Shown here piece after piece: positions 35,869 through 43,625 of a DNA stretch of 64,000 nucleotides. How positions within the stretch are numbered: position 1 is the stretch's first letter; each line of letters starts with the position of its first letter. The position numbers and the translations under genes were made by a program. Source of the DNA: JAJYSO01 sp964579505. Its GTDB lineage: Bacteria > Bacteroidota > Bacteroidia > Flavobacteriales > Flavobacteriaceae. The stretch is from contig CAZOGC010000004.1 in NCBI GenBank assembly GCA_964579505.1, forward strand, positions 1 through 64,000, in the 5' to 3' direction. Under the pieces are notes generated by a model, which was not told the origin of the DNA, did not search any database, and saw only the letters and a list, made by a program, of their open reading frames with translations.

Positions 35869-37038
35869 ATGTTGACGAAAACAACCATGCTCTATCAACA
35901 GTTTTTGCAAACAAGACAATATTCAGAAGCCCTCTGTAAGCCTTTGGCTGTTGAAGATTTTGTAGTGCAGCCCACCGATTTTGTGTCGCCGCCCAAATGG
36001 CATTTAGGGCACACCACTTGGTATTTTGAACAATTTGTATTGAAAGATCATGTAGAAGACTACGCTGTTTTTGATAAAAATTTTGCCTACTTGTTTAATA
36101 GCTACTACGAGAGCGTAGGCGTGCATTGGGTGCGCGCCAATCGCGGCAATTTGTCGAGGCCCACAGTAAATCGCATACATGCCTATCGTCAATATGTTAA
36201 TGAGGCTATGGAGAAGCTGCTAAGGCAAGATCTTTCCAAAGAGTTGCAACTCATTATAGAAATTGGAATTAATCACGAGCAACAACACCAAGAATTGTTG
36301 TTAACCGATATTAAATATATTTTAGGAACCAATCCGCTGTTTCCGGTATATCAAAAAGATTTTCAAGAAAACCCGATTCAATCATTTCCCGAAGAACAAC
36401 TTTTGGTAAGCGGAGGTATCTATGAAATAGGATTGACTCATGGCACTCCCGGATTTCGTTACGACAATGAAATGGGACGTCATAAAGTGTATGTAGATGA
36501 TTTTTTAATTTCGAATAAACTCGTTACCAATAAAGAATACCTCGAATTTATGAAAGATGGCGGCTACGCTCAAGTGTTGCTTTGGCATGCAGCGGGCTGG
36601 GATTGGCAACAACAAAATCATGTGGTGGCGCCTTTGTATTGGTATCAGCGCGATGGTTGCTGGTGGCAATATACTTTAGCCGGATTGCAAGCGCTAGACT
36701 TAGAAGCTCCCGTGTGTCATATTTCATACTACGAAGCTTTTGCTTTTGCCCAATGGAAAAAAAAGCGTTTACCGACGGAAGCAGAATGGGAAATTGCACA
36801 AGAAAAATTTGATTGGGGAAGCCGATGGGAATGGACGGCGAGTGCGTATACCCCTTATCCGGATTACCGAAAACCTGAAGGGGCTATAGGTGAGTATAAT
36901 GGAAAATTTATGGTAAATCAAAACGTGTTACGCGGTGGTTCTGTAGCAACCCCACCGGGACATACACGCCCCACTTATCGCAACTTTTTTCACCCACCGG
37001 AACGTTGGCAGTTTTTTGGAATAAGACTGGCAAAATAA
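35869..37038 (+). CDS. egtB: Ergothioneine biosynthesis protein EgtB
   Basis: EgtB joins a thiol (gamma-glutamyl-cysteine or cysteine) to N-alpha-trimethylhistidine by iron-dependent sulfoxidation. The 389-residue protein pairs an N-terminal DinB-like helical domain, including the HLGHTTWYFE histidine and the HEQQHQE iron ligands (about residues 137-143), with a C-terminal formylglycine-generating-enzyme-type domain containing RLPTEAEWE and ending NFFHPPERWQFFGIRLA. The iron triad is intact. A -7 element TACCTTTG (35847-35854) lies 15 bases before the start. egtD follows 66 bases downstream. Confidence 0.9.
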   Translation: MLTKTTMLYQQFLQTRQYSEALCKPLAVEDFVVQPTDFVSPPKWHLGHTTWYFEQFVLKDHVEDYAVFDKNFAYLFNSYYESVGVHWVRANRGNLSRPTVNRIHAYRQYVNEAMEKLLRQDLSKELQLIIEIGINHEQQHQELLLTDIKYILGTNPLFPVYQKDFQENPIQSFPEEQLLVSGGIYEIGLTHGTPGFRYDNEMGRHKVYVDDFLISNKLVTNKEYLEFMKDGGYAQVLLWHAAGWDWQQQNHVVAPLYWYQRDGCWWQYTLAGLQALDLEAPVCHISYYEAFAFAQWKKKRLPTEAEWEIAQEKFDWGSRWEWTASAYTPYPDYRKPEGAIGEYNGKFMVNQNVLRGGSVATPPGHTRPTYRNFFHPPERWQFFGIRLAK

Positions 37039-37104
37039 GATTCCATAATTATAAAGTTACATGAAAATTTATCAAAGTATAGTTAACAAGATTTAGCTAA
37101 TTTT

Positions 37105-38076
37105 ATGGAAACAAAGAAACCCGTTGTATTTGCTTCTGCTTTTGAAGAAGCGGTATGGAAAGGTCTAACCGACTACCCCAAACACTTGCCGTCCAAATTT
37201 ATTTATGATGCCAATGGCGATAAACTCTTTCAGAAAATAATGGCCATGCCGGAATATTATTTAACCGATTGTGAGTTTCAAATTTTAGAAACCCACAAAC
37301 AGGCAATCACCCAATATTTTACGGCTGCCGGCGGGTTTGATTTGATAGAACTCGGCGCCGGAGATGGTAAAAAAACCAAGATTTTATTACGCTATTTTGC
37401 CGAACAGTCGCTTTCTTTTAAATACTTGCCTATAGATATTAGTCAACATATTTTAAATGATTTAGAAGTAGCTTTAAAAAAGGAACTACCGCAGGTGCAG
37501 GTGGAGGCTATGCAGGGCACTTATTTTGGGGTGCTGAAAGATTTGGCAAGCTATACCCAACGTAAAAAAGTGATTTTGGTGTTGGGATCAAATATTGGTA
37601 ATTTACTGCATCAACAAGCTATTGCTTTTCTGCGAAACATTCGAGAAAATATGCAGCCGGGTGATTTGCTGTTTATGGGATTTGACCAAAAAAAGAATCC
37701 TCACACCATTCTTCAAGCTTATAATGATGAAACACAGATAACAGCTGCTTTTAATAAAAATATACTGACCCGAATTAATAACGAGTTAGAGGGTGACTTT
37801 GTGCTTGAAAAATTTATGCATTGGGAAACCTATGACCCGGAAACCGGTACGGCTAAGAGTTTTTTGGTGAGTACGGTACCTCAACAAGTTCAACTTAAAA
37901 AATTAAATTTAACGGTAAACTTTCAACCTTGGGAGAGTTTGCATATAGAAATTTCTCAAAAATATGATGACGAGGTAGTAGCGTGGCTTGCGGCAGAAGC
38001 CGGACTGCAAATTAAACAGTCTTTTACCGACAGTCGCCATTACTACAAAAACTACGTGTTTGAACCTAAAAAATAG
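37105..38076 (+). CDS. egtD: L-histidine N-alpha-methyltransferase EgtD
   Basis: EgtD trimethylates histidine to hercynine, the first step of ergothioneine synthesis. The 323-residue protein starts with the family block PSKFIYDANGDKLFQKIMAM (about residues 29-48), then the SAM-binding segment DLIELGAGDGKKTKILL (about 80-96) and the catalytic FMGFDQKKN region (about 193-201). It is directly downstream of egtB and surely co-transcribed. No egtC- or egtE-type gene is present nearby, so the final C-S lyase step is not accounted for in this window. Confidence 0.92.
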   Translation: METKKPVVFASAFEEAVWKGLTDYPKHLPSKFIYDANGDKLFQKIMAMPEYYLTDCEFQILETHKQAITQYFTAAGGFDLIELGAGDGKKTKILLRYFAEQSLSFKYLPIDISQHILNDLEVALKKELPQVQVEAMQGTYFGVLKDLASYTQRKKVILVLGSNIGNLLHQQAIAFLRNIRENMQPGDLLFMGFDQKKNPHTILQAYNDETQITAAFNKNILTRINNELEGDFVLEKFMHWETYDPETGTAKSFLVSTVPQQVQLKKLNLTVNFQPWESLHIEISQKYDDEVVAWLAAEAGLQIKQSFTDSRHYYKNYVFEPKK

Positions 38077-38180
38077 AAGGGTTTACGCCACGGTGTATTT
38101 TAATACAGAACAAAATTTGTCAGATTAATTTTTCGGAATAAAATAGCAAAAACCATATTAGAACTAGGATTTATAAAACC

Positions 38181-38214
38181 ATAAGGCAGGTTTAAAATTA
38201 TAACCTTGCCTTAT
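38181..38214 (-). terminator. Hairpin after the first DUF6705 gene
   Basis: ATAAGGC-GGTT pairs with AACC-GCCTTAT around a 9-base AT-rich loop, followed leftward by GGTTTTATAAA. A nearly identical hairpin follows the second DUF6705 gene at 38958-38991, so the hairpin is part of the duplicated unit. Confidence 0.6.
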
Positions 38215-38360
38215 GGAATGATTAATTTGTTACCTAAGTTTATTGATATTCGGGGTTTAACTGAAATCTGGGAAGATTAGGTGCCGGCCCGGTTTTGGTG
38301 AGTATAAGATGAGAATCGGTATATTTTGGAAAGGGAGGTGCTTGATACCCATTAGGGCAG
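38181..38360. repeat. Duplicated 3' segment, copy A
   Basis: The last about 120 coding bases of this DUF6705 gene plus the trailing hairpin match 38958-39146 almost base for base. The conserved part encodes NGYQAPPFPKYTDSHLILTK and its flanks. Upstream of position 38360 the two genes diverge quickly. Confidence 0.75.
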
Positions 38361-38908
38361 TCTCCCTTTTCAACAAACACATTATGGGGATCAACAAATA
38401 TTTCTATTTGATTAGCGCTAATACATTTAAGGTACAGCATGCCACTATCACCACAATGTACTTTTTGATCATCCTCTCCGGTATATAATATCTCGTACCA
38501 GCTGTTGTCAACTCTATTCATTCCAAACCCTTCTAACGCCCCATTTTGATCAGTATCTAATATATCAGCCATAACATGTCCTGCGTTATCGGTAATTTTA
38601 TACCGCATAAATAGTTTGTCATACTTTAAAGATTCTCTTGCTTTGCCGTGTATTCCCAATTTTTTGTTAATAACAAAAATATAGGTTTTATTGTTATACG
38701 TTCCTTCCCAGGTTCCCACGTATTTGCCAAGTAGATGATTGACATCTTTAAAATAGGTGTTTTCCGGAACATTTTCATGAGACTGGATAAACTCATCATA
38801 ATTTTCAAGTGGAATTACGCCTGATTTATGCAGTTGCTGAGCTTGAGCGTTTAAAAGAATGCTAAAAAATACTACGCTGCTTATTAAAAGTGTTTTGATG
38901 GGTTTCAT
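38240..38908 (-). CDS. DUF6705 exported protein (copy 1)
   Basis: A 222-residue protein with a signal peptide (about residues 1-23, ending LNAQAQ) and a single DUF6705 domain. The core includes YFKDVNHLLGKYVGTWEGTY (about residues 52-71), the family's most conserved stretch. The C-terminal 45 residues are almost identical to those of copy 2, while the rest differs at many positions. The domain is predicted to be beta-rich and its role is unknown. The three genes here run leftward in the order lipoprotein, copy 2, copy 1. Confidence 0.85.
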   Translation of the reverse strand: MKPIKTLLISSVVFFSILLNAQAQQLHKSGVIPLENYDEFIQSHENVPENTYFKDVNHLLGKYVGTWEGTYNNKTYIFVINKKLGIHGKARESLKYDKLFMRYKITDNAGHVMADILDTDQNGALEGFGMNRVDNSWYEILYTGEDDQKVHCGDSGMLYLKCISANQIEIFVDPHNVFVEKGDCPNGYQAPPFPKYTDSHLILTKTGPAPNLPRFQLNPEYQ

Positions 38909-38957
38909 AATAGTTGTTATTTAAAATATAAACAAGGACTCCTGAGCCTACAAAACA

Positions 38958-38991
38958 ATAAGGCAGGTTTAAAATTATAACCCCGCCTTAT
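38958..38991 (-). terminator. Hairpin after the second DUF6705 gene
   Basis: ATAAGGC-GGTT pairs with AACC-GCCTTAT; leftward it is followed by TTGTTTTG. It is the copy of the hairpin at 38181 and probably ends the message of the upstream paralogue. Confidence 0.55.
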
Positions 38992-39146
38992 AGAATGATT
39001 AATTTATTTATTGACCAAATTTATTGATATTTAGGGTCTAGTTGCAACCCGCCCCCGGGCGGGTTGGGTGCCGGCCCGGTTTTGGTGAGTATAAGATGAG
39101 AATCGGTATATTTTGGAAAAGGAGGTGCTTGATACCCATTAGGGCA
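38958..39146. repeat. Duplicated 3' segment, copy B
   Basis: The partner of 38181-38360, with a small insertion near 39046-39062 that encodes extra proline and glycine residues (NPPGGGLQ). Confidence 0.75.
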
Positions 39147-39692
39147 ATCATCAGGATCAAAAAATGCATTAGAGGGACTGATGTATAACTCAATTTTTGA
39201 ATTTATGGAGTTGTATTTTATATGAATAGTTCCCGCATCTCCGCAGCTTATAGTTGAATTGTTTTCATTTCCAGCATAGGCTAAGTCGTACCATTGAGAG
39301 TCATTCACGTTTAGGGATAGCCCAACTGAAGCTTTTTTTCGGGAATCATTTAAAGTATTCCTTAGAATATTGCCGGAAGTATTATCTGTTATTTTATATC
39401 GAAGATAAAGTTTATCATATTTTAGTGAGTGCCTAGCTACTCCTGGAATTTTTACTGCTTTGTTGATGGTAATAGTATAGGTTTTATTATGATAAGTACC
39501 TTCCCAAGTACCTTCATATTTATCTAAGACATGGTTTACATCTTTAAAATAGGTTCCGTCAGGAATGCCATTATGTGATTTGACAAAAGAGTTATAATTT
39601 TCTAAAGGGACAACCCCGACAGCTGTCAATTGTTGTGCTTTACAGTTAATGATGATTAAAAATAGGCTTAAAGATAAAATAATATTTTTCAT
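39021..39692 (-). CDS. DUF6705 exported protein (copy 2)
   Basis: A 223-residue paralogue of the protein at 38240, with a signal peptide (about residues 1-19, ending NCKAQ) and the DUF6705 core YFKDVNHVLDKYEGTWEGTY. I use the ATG at 39692; a longer frame begins 17 codons earlier inside the upstream lipoprotein gene. It starts 10 bases after that gene's stop codon, so it is probably co-transcribed with it. Confidence 0.85.
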   Translation of the reverse strand: MKNIILSLSLFLIIINCKAQQLTAVGVVPLENYNSFVKSHNGIPDGTYFKDVNHVLDKYEGTWEGTYHNKTYTITINKAVKIPGVARHSLKYDKLYLRYKITDNTSGNILRNTLNDSRKKASVGLSLNVNDSQWYDLAYAGNENNSTISCGDAGTIHIKYNSINSKIELYISPSNAFFDPDDCPNGYQAPPFPKYTDSHLILTKTGPAPNPPGGGLQLDPKYQ

Positions 39693-39702
39693 AATAATTT
39701 TT

Positions 39703-41229
39703 TTAGTTGTTACAATCGACTTCTTGTTTTTTTCCTTTATCATTGAGGGATATTTCGGAGCTTTTTTTTAATGACCCATCATTATTTACTTCAATCCTCA
39801 TAAGATGGAAATTATTGGAAGAAAAGGTGCCTGTTTTGAATATAGAGTCATTAACAAGGTGAATAAAAGCAGCTTCCATATTTTTATATTCATTGTAGTA
39901 AACGTCATATAATTTTTTTAAGGCATCGCCACTAGGTGGCTTGTTGTTGAAATTGTTGTAAATCTGTGAGAAATCTCCTGAAAATTTCAGCATATAGATT
40001 ACTCTGCTACTTCCAGAGCCATTCACCATAAGTCCATAAGCGTCAGATACTTGTACATTGGGGTTACGACTTACACTATTTAATAAAGTTTTAAACATTA
40101 TAAAATCTTGAATTGAAAACATTGCGGCACTCTTAAGCGGGTCATTAGGGATAGGATGTGTATGCCCCCACCCTATAGAGGTAGCGTTAATATCAATTTT
40201 AATGTAATCTTCTTCTCCTTCCTCTATTTTTGAAAATCCGGTATCAGAATTTTCGGTATATCCCCATTCGTTTGAAGAGCTTGTTTTACTGGCGAGAGAA
40301 TCTATCTTTTTTTTAAAATTAGCATCAGAGAATTGATCATGTGTACTTCCGCATGGGTCGTTTTGTTCTTCAGGATCTTCCGGGTCGTCTACCGGAGTAG
40401 TAGAACCGCCGCCACCGCCTCCGTTGTCATCATCTTCCGTAAAACTGGGGTTGGTTGGTTCAACCGGAGGAGTGGTGTCGTCTTCCGGAGGCCAGTTATC
40501 ATCTGGTGGGGGAGCCGTAATTGTAACAGTAGGAAGTGTACCGCCCATTCCGTTTCCATCTCCGTCTCCACCATTAGCGGCTCGTGGAGGCCTGGGGGTA
40601 AGAGTATGGGGGTGGTTAAATGAAATGGGAGCTTCCGGGTTTTGAGTATTTATATAGGTATAGGCTAACTTCCCGGTGAGTTGTTTCCCGTTTTTAAGTT
40701 TAAAATGTTGTTGCGGGGTTAAGTCGTAGGCAATTACCCGATGCCAAAAATTTGACTTTGCTTTAGGGGTTACCAAAACAATATTTAAAAGATAAGGAGC
40801 CGGGATGCTATTGTCATTACGCGGCACGAGTTTAAAAGTATAAGAACGGGTACTTTTATTGGTAATGAGTACCCCTTTGTGATATGCTATTTTATAGTCT
40901 TTAAGACGAAAACTTTTTGTTGATTTTTGTAAAGGAATCTCTTGAATAGCCCGGTTATAACTCTTTATGGCTTTTAAAAGCGCTGTGTTGTTTTCTACTT
41001 CAGATTGTGTTATTTTTTTATAAACAAGCCCGGATGAAACGCCATCCGGCGGGGCTTCTATAAGTTCGTCTTTTTGACAGGAATAAAAAAATAGGAAGGA
41101 AAGACTAAAGAAAAGCACAAGCAAGCCAATTTTAGAAAATTGCTTTAGCTTGTTGCTTGTTGGTTGTTGGTTGTTGGTTGTTGGTTGTTGGTTGTTGGTT
41201 GTTGGTTGTTGGTTGTATAAATGTTTCAT
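39703..41229 (-). CDS. Repeat-led lipoprotein with JAMM-like domain, candidate phase-variable
   Basis: This 508-residue protein begins with a short head made almost wholly from heptanucleotide repeats (residues 5-26, N-Q-P-T rich). A lipoprotein signal follows (hydrophobic stretch ending FFYSC, cysteine near residue 51). The middle is an extended domain and a P/D/G-rich linker (about 210-285). The C-terminal domain has GWGHTHPIPND and, further on, FSIQDF, resembling the H-x-H-P...S-x-x-D metal motif of JAMM/MPN peptidases with a longer gap. The only ATG lies before the 7-bp repeats, so repeat gain or loss shifts the frame. Function otherwise unknown. Confidence 0.75.
   Translation of the reverse strand: MKHLYNQQPTTNNQQPTTNNQQPTSNKLKQFSKIGLLVLFFSLSFLFFYSCQKDELIEAPPDGVSSGLVYKKITQSEVENNTALLKAIKSYNRAIQEIPLQKSTKSFRLKDYKIAYHKGVLITNKSTRSYTFKLVPRNDNSIPAPYLLNIVLVTPKAKSNFWHRVIAYDLTPQQHFKLKNGKQLTGKLAYTYINTQNPEAPISFNHPHTLTPRPPRAANGGDGDGNGMGGTLPTVTITAPPPDDNWPPEDDTTPPVEPTNPSFTEDDDNGGGGGGSTTPVDDPEDPEEQNDPCGSTHDQFSDANFKKKIDSLASKTSSSNEWGYTENSDTGFSKIEEGEEDYIKIDINATSIGWGHTHPIPNDPLKSAAMFSIQDFIMFKTLLNSVSRNPNVQVSDAYGLMVNGSGSSRVIYMLKFSGDFSQIYNNFNNKPPSGDALKKLYDVYYNEYKNMEAAFIHLVNDSIFKTGTFSSNNFHLMRIEVNNDGSLKKSSEISLNDKGKKQEVDCNN
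41161..41216. repeat. Eight tandem copies of a 7-bp repeat in a 5' coding end
   Basis: Eight perfect copies of TGGTTGT (leftward ACAACCA) with a partial, altered copy beside them. The tract lies 10 bases after the start codon of the lipoprotein gene. Three copies equal seven codons (N-Q-Q-P-T-T-N), so only changes by multiples of three units keep the frame. Slipped-strand copying at such tracts is a well-known cause of on/off switching. Confidence 0.95.
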
Positions 41230-41342
41230 AAAAAAGACTTTAGAAACCGAATTTAGTAAAAATATATTAAAATATGCAATAAAATTAGATTTTATTTTAA
41301 TTCGTTTTCTAAAAGTTGTTATTTAAAATAAAAATATATAAA

Positions 41343-41408
41343 CAAGTAGATATTGATACAAATTCCACCAGCTACCGCTTCAGAAATCTACTTGATGGAA
41401 TGTTTTTT
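41343..41408 (+). other. Interleaved inverted repeats with a T run (possible pseudoknot RNA)
   Basis: CAAGTAGAT (41343-41351) pairs with ATCTACTTG (41386-41394), and ATTCCACCA (41362-41370) pairs with TGATGGAAT (41393-41401) with one mismatch. The two pairings interleave as in a pseudoknot and are followed by GTTTTTT. No gene is predicted here. It may be chance or a short unrecognised RNA. Confidence 0.3.
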
Positions 41409-41447
41409 ACATATAATGGCTAGAGGTAGGTCTAGTTTGTGGTTACT

Positions 41448-41484
41448 AAAAAAGCGCAGCTTCTATAAAAAAGTACTGCGCTTT
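41448..41484 (-). terminator. Terminator after the two tRNA-Arg genes
   Basis: Leftward, AAAGCGCAG (complement of 41476-41484) pairs with CTGCGCTTT (complement of 41451-41459), and the T run continues to six. It lies 4 bases past the last tRNA and ends the two-tRNA transcript. Confidence 0.85.
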
Positions 41485-41487
41485 GAG

Positions 41488-41559
41488 TGACTCCACCAGG
41501 AATCGAACCTGGATCAAAAGTTCCGGAAACTTTCATTCTATCCGTTGAACCATGGGGCC
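41488..41559 (-). tRNA. tRNA-Arg (anticodon CCG)
   Basis: The 72-base cloverleaf has a D arm with TTCAACGGATAGAA, an anticodon stem AAAGT/ACTTT with loop TTCCGGA (anticodon CCG, reading CGG), and a T arm CCAGG-TTCGATT-CCTGG. The acceptor stem pairs GGCCCCA with TGGAGTC, giving one G-U pair and one C-A mismatch, unlike the perfect stem of its neighbour. CCA is not encoded. Confidence 0.9.
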
Positions 41560-41618
41560 TATTTTAACCCTATAAAAATACCACAAATTGATTGGGTTTA
41601 TGTTGTTTTATAGTGTTG

Positions 41619-41690
41619 TGGCCCCACCAGGAATCGAACCTGGATCTAAAGTTTAGGAAACTCTTATTCTATCCGTTGAACTATGGGGCC
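41619..41690 (-). tRNA. tRNA-Arg (anticodon CCT)
   Basis: A 72-base cloverleaf with a perfect acceptor stem (GGCCCCA/TGGGGCC), anticodon stem AGAGT/ACTTT, loop TTCCTAA (anticodon CCT, reading AGG), and the same D and T arms as the downstream tRNA. CCA is not encoded. It is the first gene of a two-tRNA transcript that ends at the terminator at 41448. Confidence 0.94.
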
Positions 41691-41736
41691 CGTATTTTAA
41701 AGAACGACTATTTTTTCGGCGCCAAAAATAAGCCTT

Positions 41737-42879
41737 TTACAGCGAATTAATCACTTCTGCTGCCTTTTTTAAGGAGTCCTCTTCTTTAGCAAAACAGAAA
41801 CGAAGCATATGCTCATCTCGATGGTTTTTGGTAAAAGCCGATACCGGAATAGCGGCCAACTGTTTTTCTTTTATTAGCCGTAGCGTAAAATCAGTATCTT
41901 TTTCATCAGAAATGGCATGATAAGAAACCGTTTGAAAATAAGTGCCCCGAGCAGGTTTGTAGGTTAGCCGGGAGTTTTTGATGGCGTCGAGGAAAAAATC
42001 TCTTTTTTGTTGAAAAAACTGCGGGAGATAAAGATAATGATCCGGATTTTGTAAATAAGTATTTAGTCCCACTTGCATAGGATGGTTTACACAAAACACA
42101 TTAAATTGATGCACTTTTCTAAAGGCTGTCATCAATTTTTTTGGAGCCAAACAATAGCCTACTTTCCATCCGGTAACATGAAAAGTTTTTCCGAAAGAAT
42201 ATACTAGCAAAGCACGTTCAGCTAATTTTGGATAACGTGCCACGCTTTGATGTGCTGCCCCATCATACGTAATATGCTCATATACTTCATCGCTTAAAAT
42301 AAGAATGTTCGTGTTTTCAACGAGTTGTTGTAGCGTTTCTAAATCGGTTTTTGTCAACACGGTTCCGCTAGGGTTATGCGGGGTGTTAATAATAATCATA
42401 CGGGTTTTAGCTGAAATTTTTTCTTTTACTTCTTCCCAATCAATTTTATAATCAGGAGCACGCATTTCAATAAGGATGGGTTTGCCTCCTTGCAGGGCAA
42501 TGGCCGGTTCATAACAATCATAAGCGGGTTTAAAAATAATTACTTCATCTTCCGGATGAACAAAAGCCGTAATAGCGGTAAACAAGGCTTGGGTAGCGCC
42601 TGCGGTGACGGTAATTTCTGTTTCCGGATGGTAAACGTAGCCGTATAATTTTTCCATTTTTGCACAAAGCGTTTCGCGTAATGGTTGAATTCCGGCTAGC
42701 GGTGCATACTGATTGTGTTTGCTATGCATGGCTTTCTCTACTGCTTTCAGCAACTCGGTGTCAGGTGGAAATCCGGGGAAACCTTGCGCTAAGTTAATGG
42801 CTTTATGTGCGTGCGCCACGCGATTAATTTCGGTAAAAATAGTGGTGCCTACTTGAGGAAGCTTTGGCAAAAAATTCAT
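41737..42879 (-). CDS. Methionine/kynurenine-type aminotransferase (fold type I)
   Basis: A 380-residue PLP-dependent aminotransferase. The PLP lysine lies in YSFGKTFHVTGWKVGY (about residues 228-243), the NTPHNPSGTVL motif is near 165, and ILSDEVYEHITYDG near 195. The overall sequence fits the YbdL/kynurenine aminotransferase group, which transaminates methionine and aromatic amino acids; the exact substrate is unproven. It is a single-gene unit, with the lspA gene divergent 125 bases away. Confidence 0.88.
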   Translation of the reverse strand: MNFLPKLPQVGTTIFTEINRVAHAHKAINLAQGFPGFPPDTELLKAVEKAMHSKHNQYAPLAGIQPLRETLCAKMEKLYGYVYHPETEITVTAGATQALFTAITAFVHPEDEVIIFKPAYDCYEPAIALQGGKPILIEMRAPDYKIDWEEVKEKISAKTRMIIINTPHNPSGTVLTKTDLETLQQLVENTNILILSDEVYEHITYDGAAHQSVARYPKLAERALLVYSFGKTFHVTGWKVGYCLAPKKLMTAFRKVHQFNVFCVNHPMQVGLNTYLQNPDHYLYLPQFFQQKRDFFLDAIKNSRLTYKPARGTYFQTVSYHAISDEKDTDFTLRLIKEKQLAAIPVSAFTKNHRDEHMLRFCFAKEEDSLKKAAEVINSL

Positions 42880-42976
42880 AAGTATTTATTTTGAGAGAGC
42901 ATATTAGGCAAACCCAATTAAAAATCAAAGTTTATAGACTCTTTTCTGTACAATAGAAAAAATCGAATAAAAACTG

Positions 42977-42984
42977 TATTTTTG
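42977..42984 (+). promoter_or_regulatory. Probable -7 element for lspA
   Basis: TATTTTTG fits the Bacteroidota TAnnTTTG consensus and lies 20 bases before the lspA start. No clear TTG is present at the expected distance upstream, so this is only a half-site. Confidence 0.45.
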
Positions 42985-43004
42985 ACTCGCTAAAAATATA
43001 CCGC

Positions 43005-43625
43005 ATGTCCCTGAAAAAAGCAGGACTTTTAATCGTACTAATTCTGATTGTAGATCAGATAGTCAAAATTTACATAAAGACTCATTTTGTTTTAGGAGAA
43101 CAAGTAGAGGTCTTTAGTTGGTTTCGCATTTTATTTGTGGAAAATGAAGGAATGGCCTGGGGAGCAAAAATTCCGGGAACGCATGGAAAATTAATCCTAA
43201 CGCTTTTTAGGTTGGTAGCTATTGTAGGAATTGGCTATTGGTTGTGGGATACGGTAAAGAAAAAAGGATCAAAATTATTTGTGATTAGCATTGCGCTTAT
43301 TTTTGCCGGTGCCTTTGGCAATATTATAGATTCAGTATTTTATGGTGTTATTTTTAGTGATAGCCACGGGCAGTTAGCGACTCTTCTTCCGGCTGGTGGC
43401 GGCTACGGAACGTGGCTACACGGAAAGGTGGTAGATATGTTGTATTTTCCTTTGTGGAAAGGCAATTTACCCGACTGGATTCCGTTCTGGGGTGGTGATT
43501 ATTTTACCTTTTTTGAACCGGTTTTTAATATTGCTGATTCGTCTATAACGGTGGGTTTTTTACTGATGATTTTCTTTAACAAGAGGATGTTTAAAAAGGA
43601 AGAACCACAGAAAAAAGTAGCTTAA
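43005..43625 (+). CDS. lspA: Lipoprotein signal peptidase
   Basis: LspA cleaves the signal peptide from prolipoproteins after lipid attachment. The 206-residue membrane protein has four helices. The first catalytic aspartate lies in GNIIDSVFYG (about residues 105-114) and the second in FNIADSSITVG (about 178-188). A longer loop between them, containing GTWLHGKVVDMLYFPLW, is the usual extension in Bacteroidota. The length is slightly greater than the 160-170 typical of other phyla. Its 3' end overlaps the convergent FTHF cyclo-ligase gene by 4 bases. Confidence 0.94.
   Translation: MSLKKAGLLIVLILIVDQIVKIYIKTHFVLGEQVEVFSWFRILFVENEGMAWGAKIPGTHGKLILTLFRLVAIVGIGYWLWDTVKKKGSKLFVISIALIFAGAFGNIIDSVFYGVIFSDSHGQLATLLPAGGGYGTWLHGKVVDMLYFPLWKGNLPDWIPFWGGDYFTFFEPVFNIADSSITVGFLLMIFFNKRMFKKEEPQKKVA

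Noticed and set aside
41161..41216. The heptamer tract as a CRISPR or integration site.
   Set aside because: The unit is 7 bp, perfectly tandem with no spacers, and lies inside a coding sequence. It is a simple sequence repeat, not a CRISPR array.
41488..41690. The tRNA pair as an attachment site for a mobile element.
   Set aside because: The similarity between the two tRNAs is simply paralogy; there is no integrase gene nearby and no partial tRNA repeat at the edge of either accessory patch.
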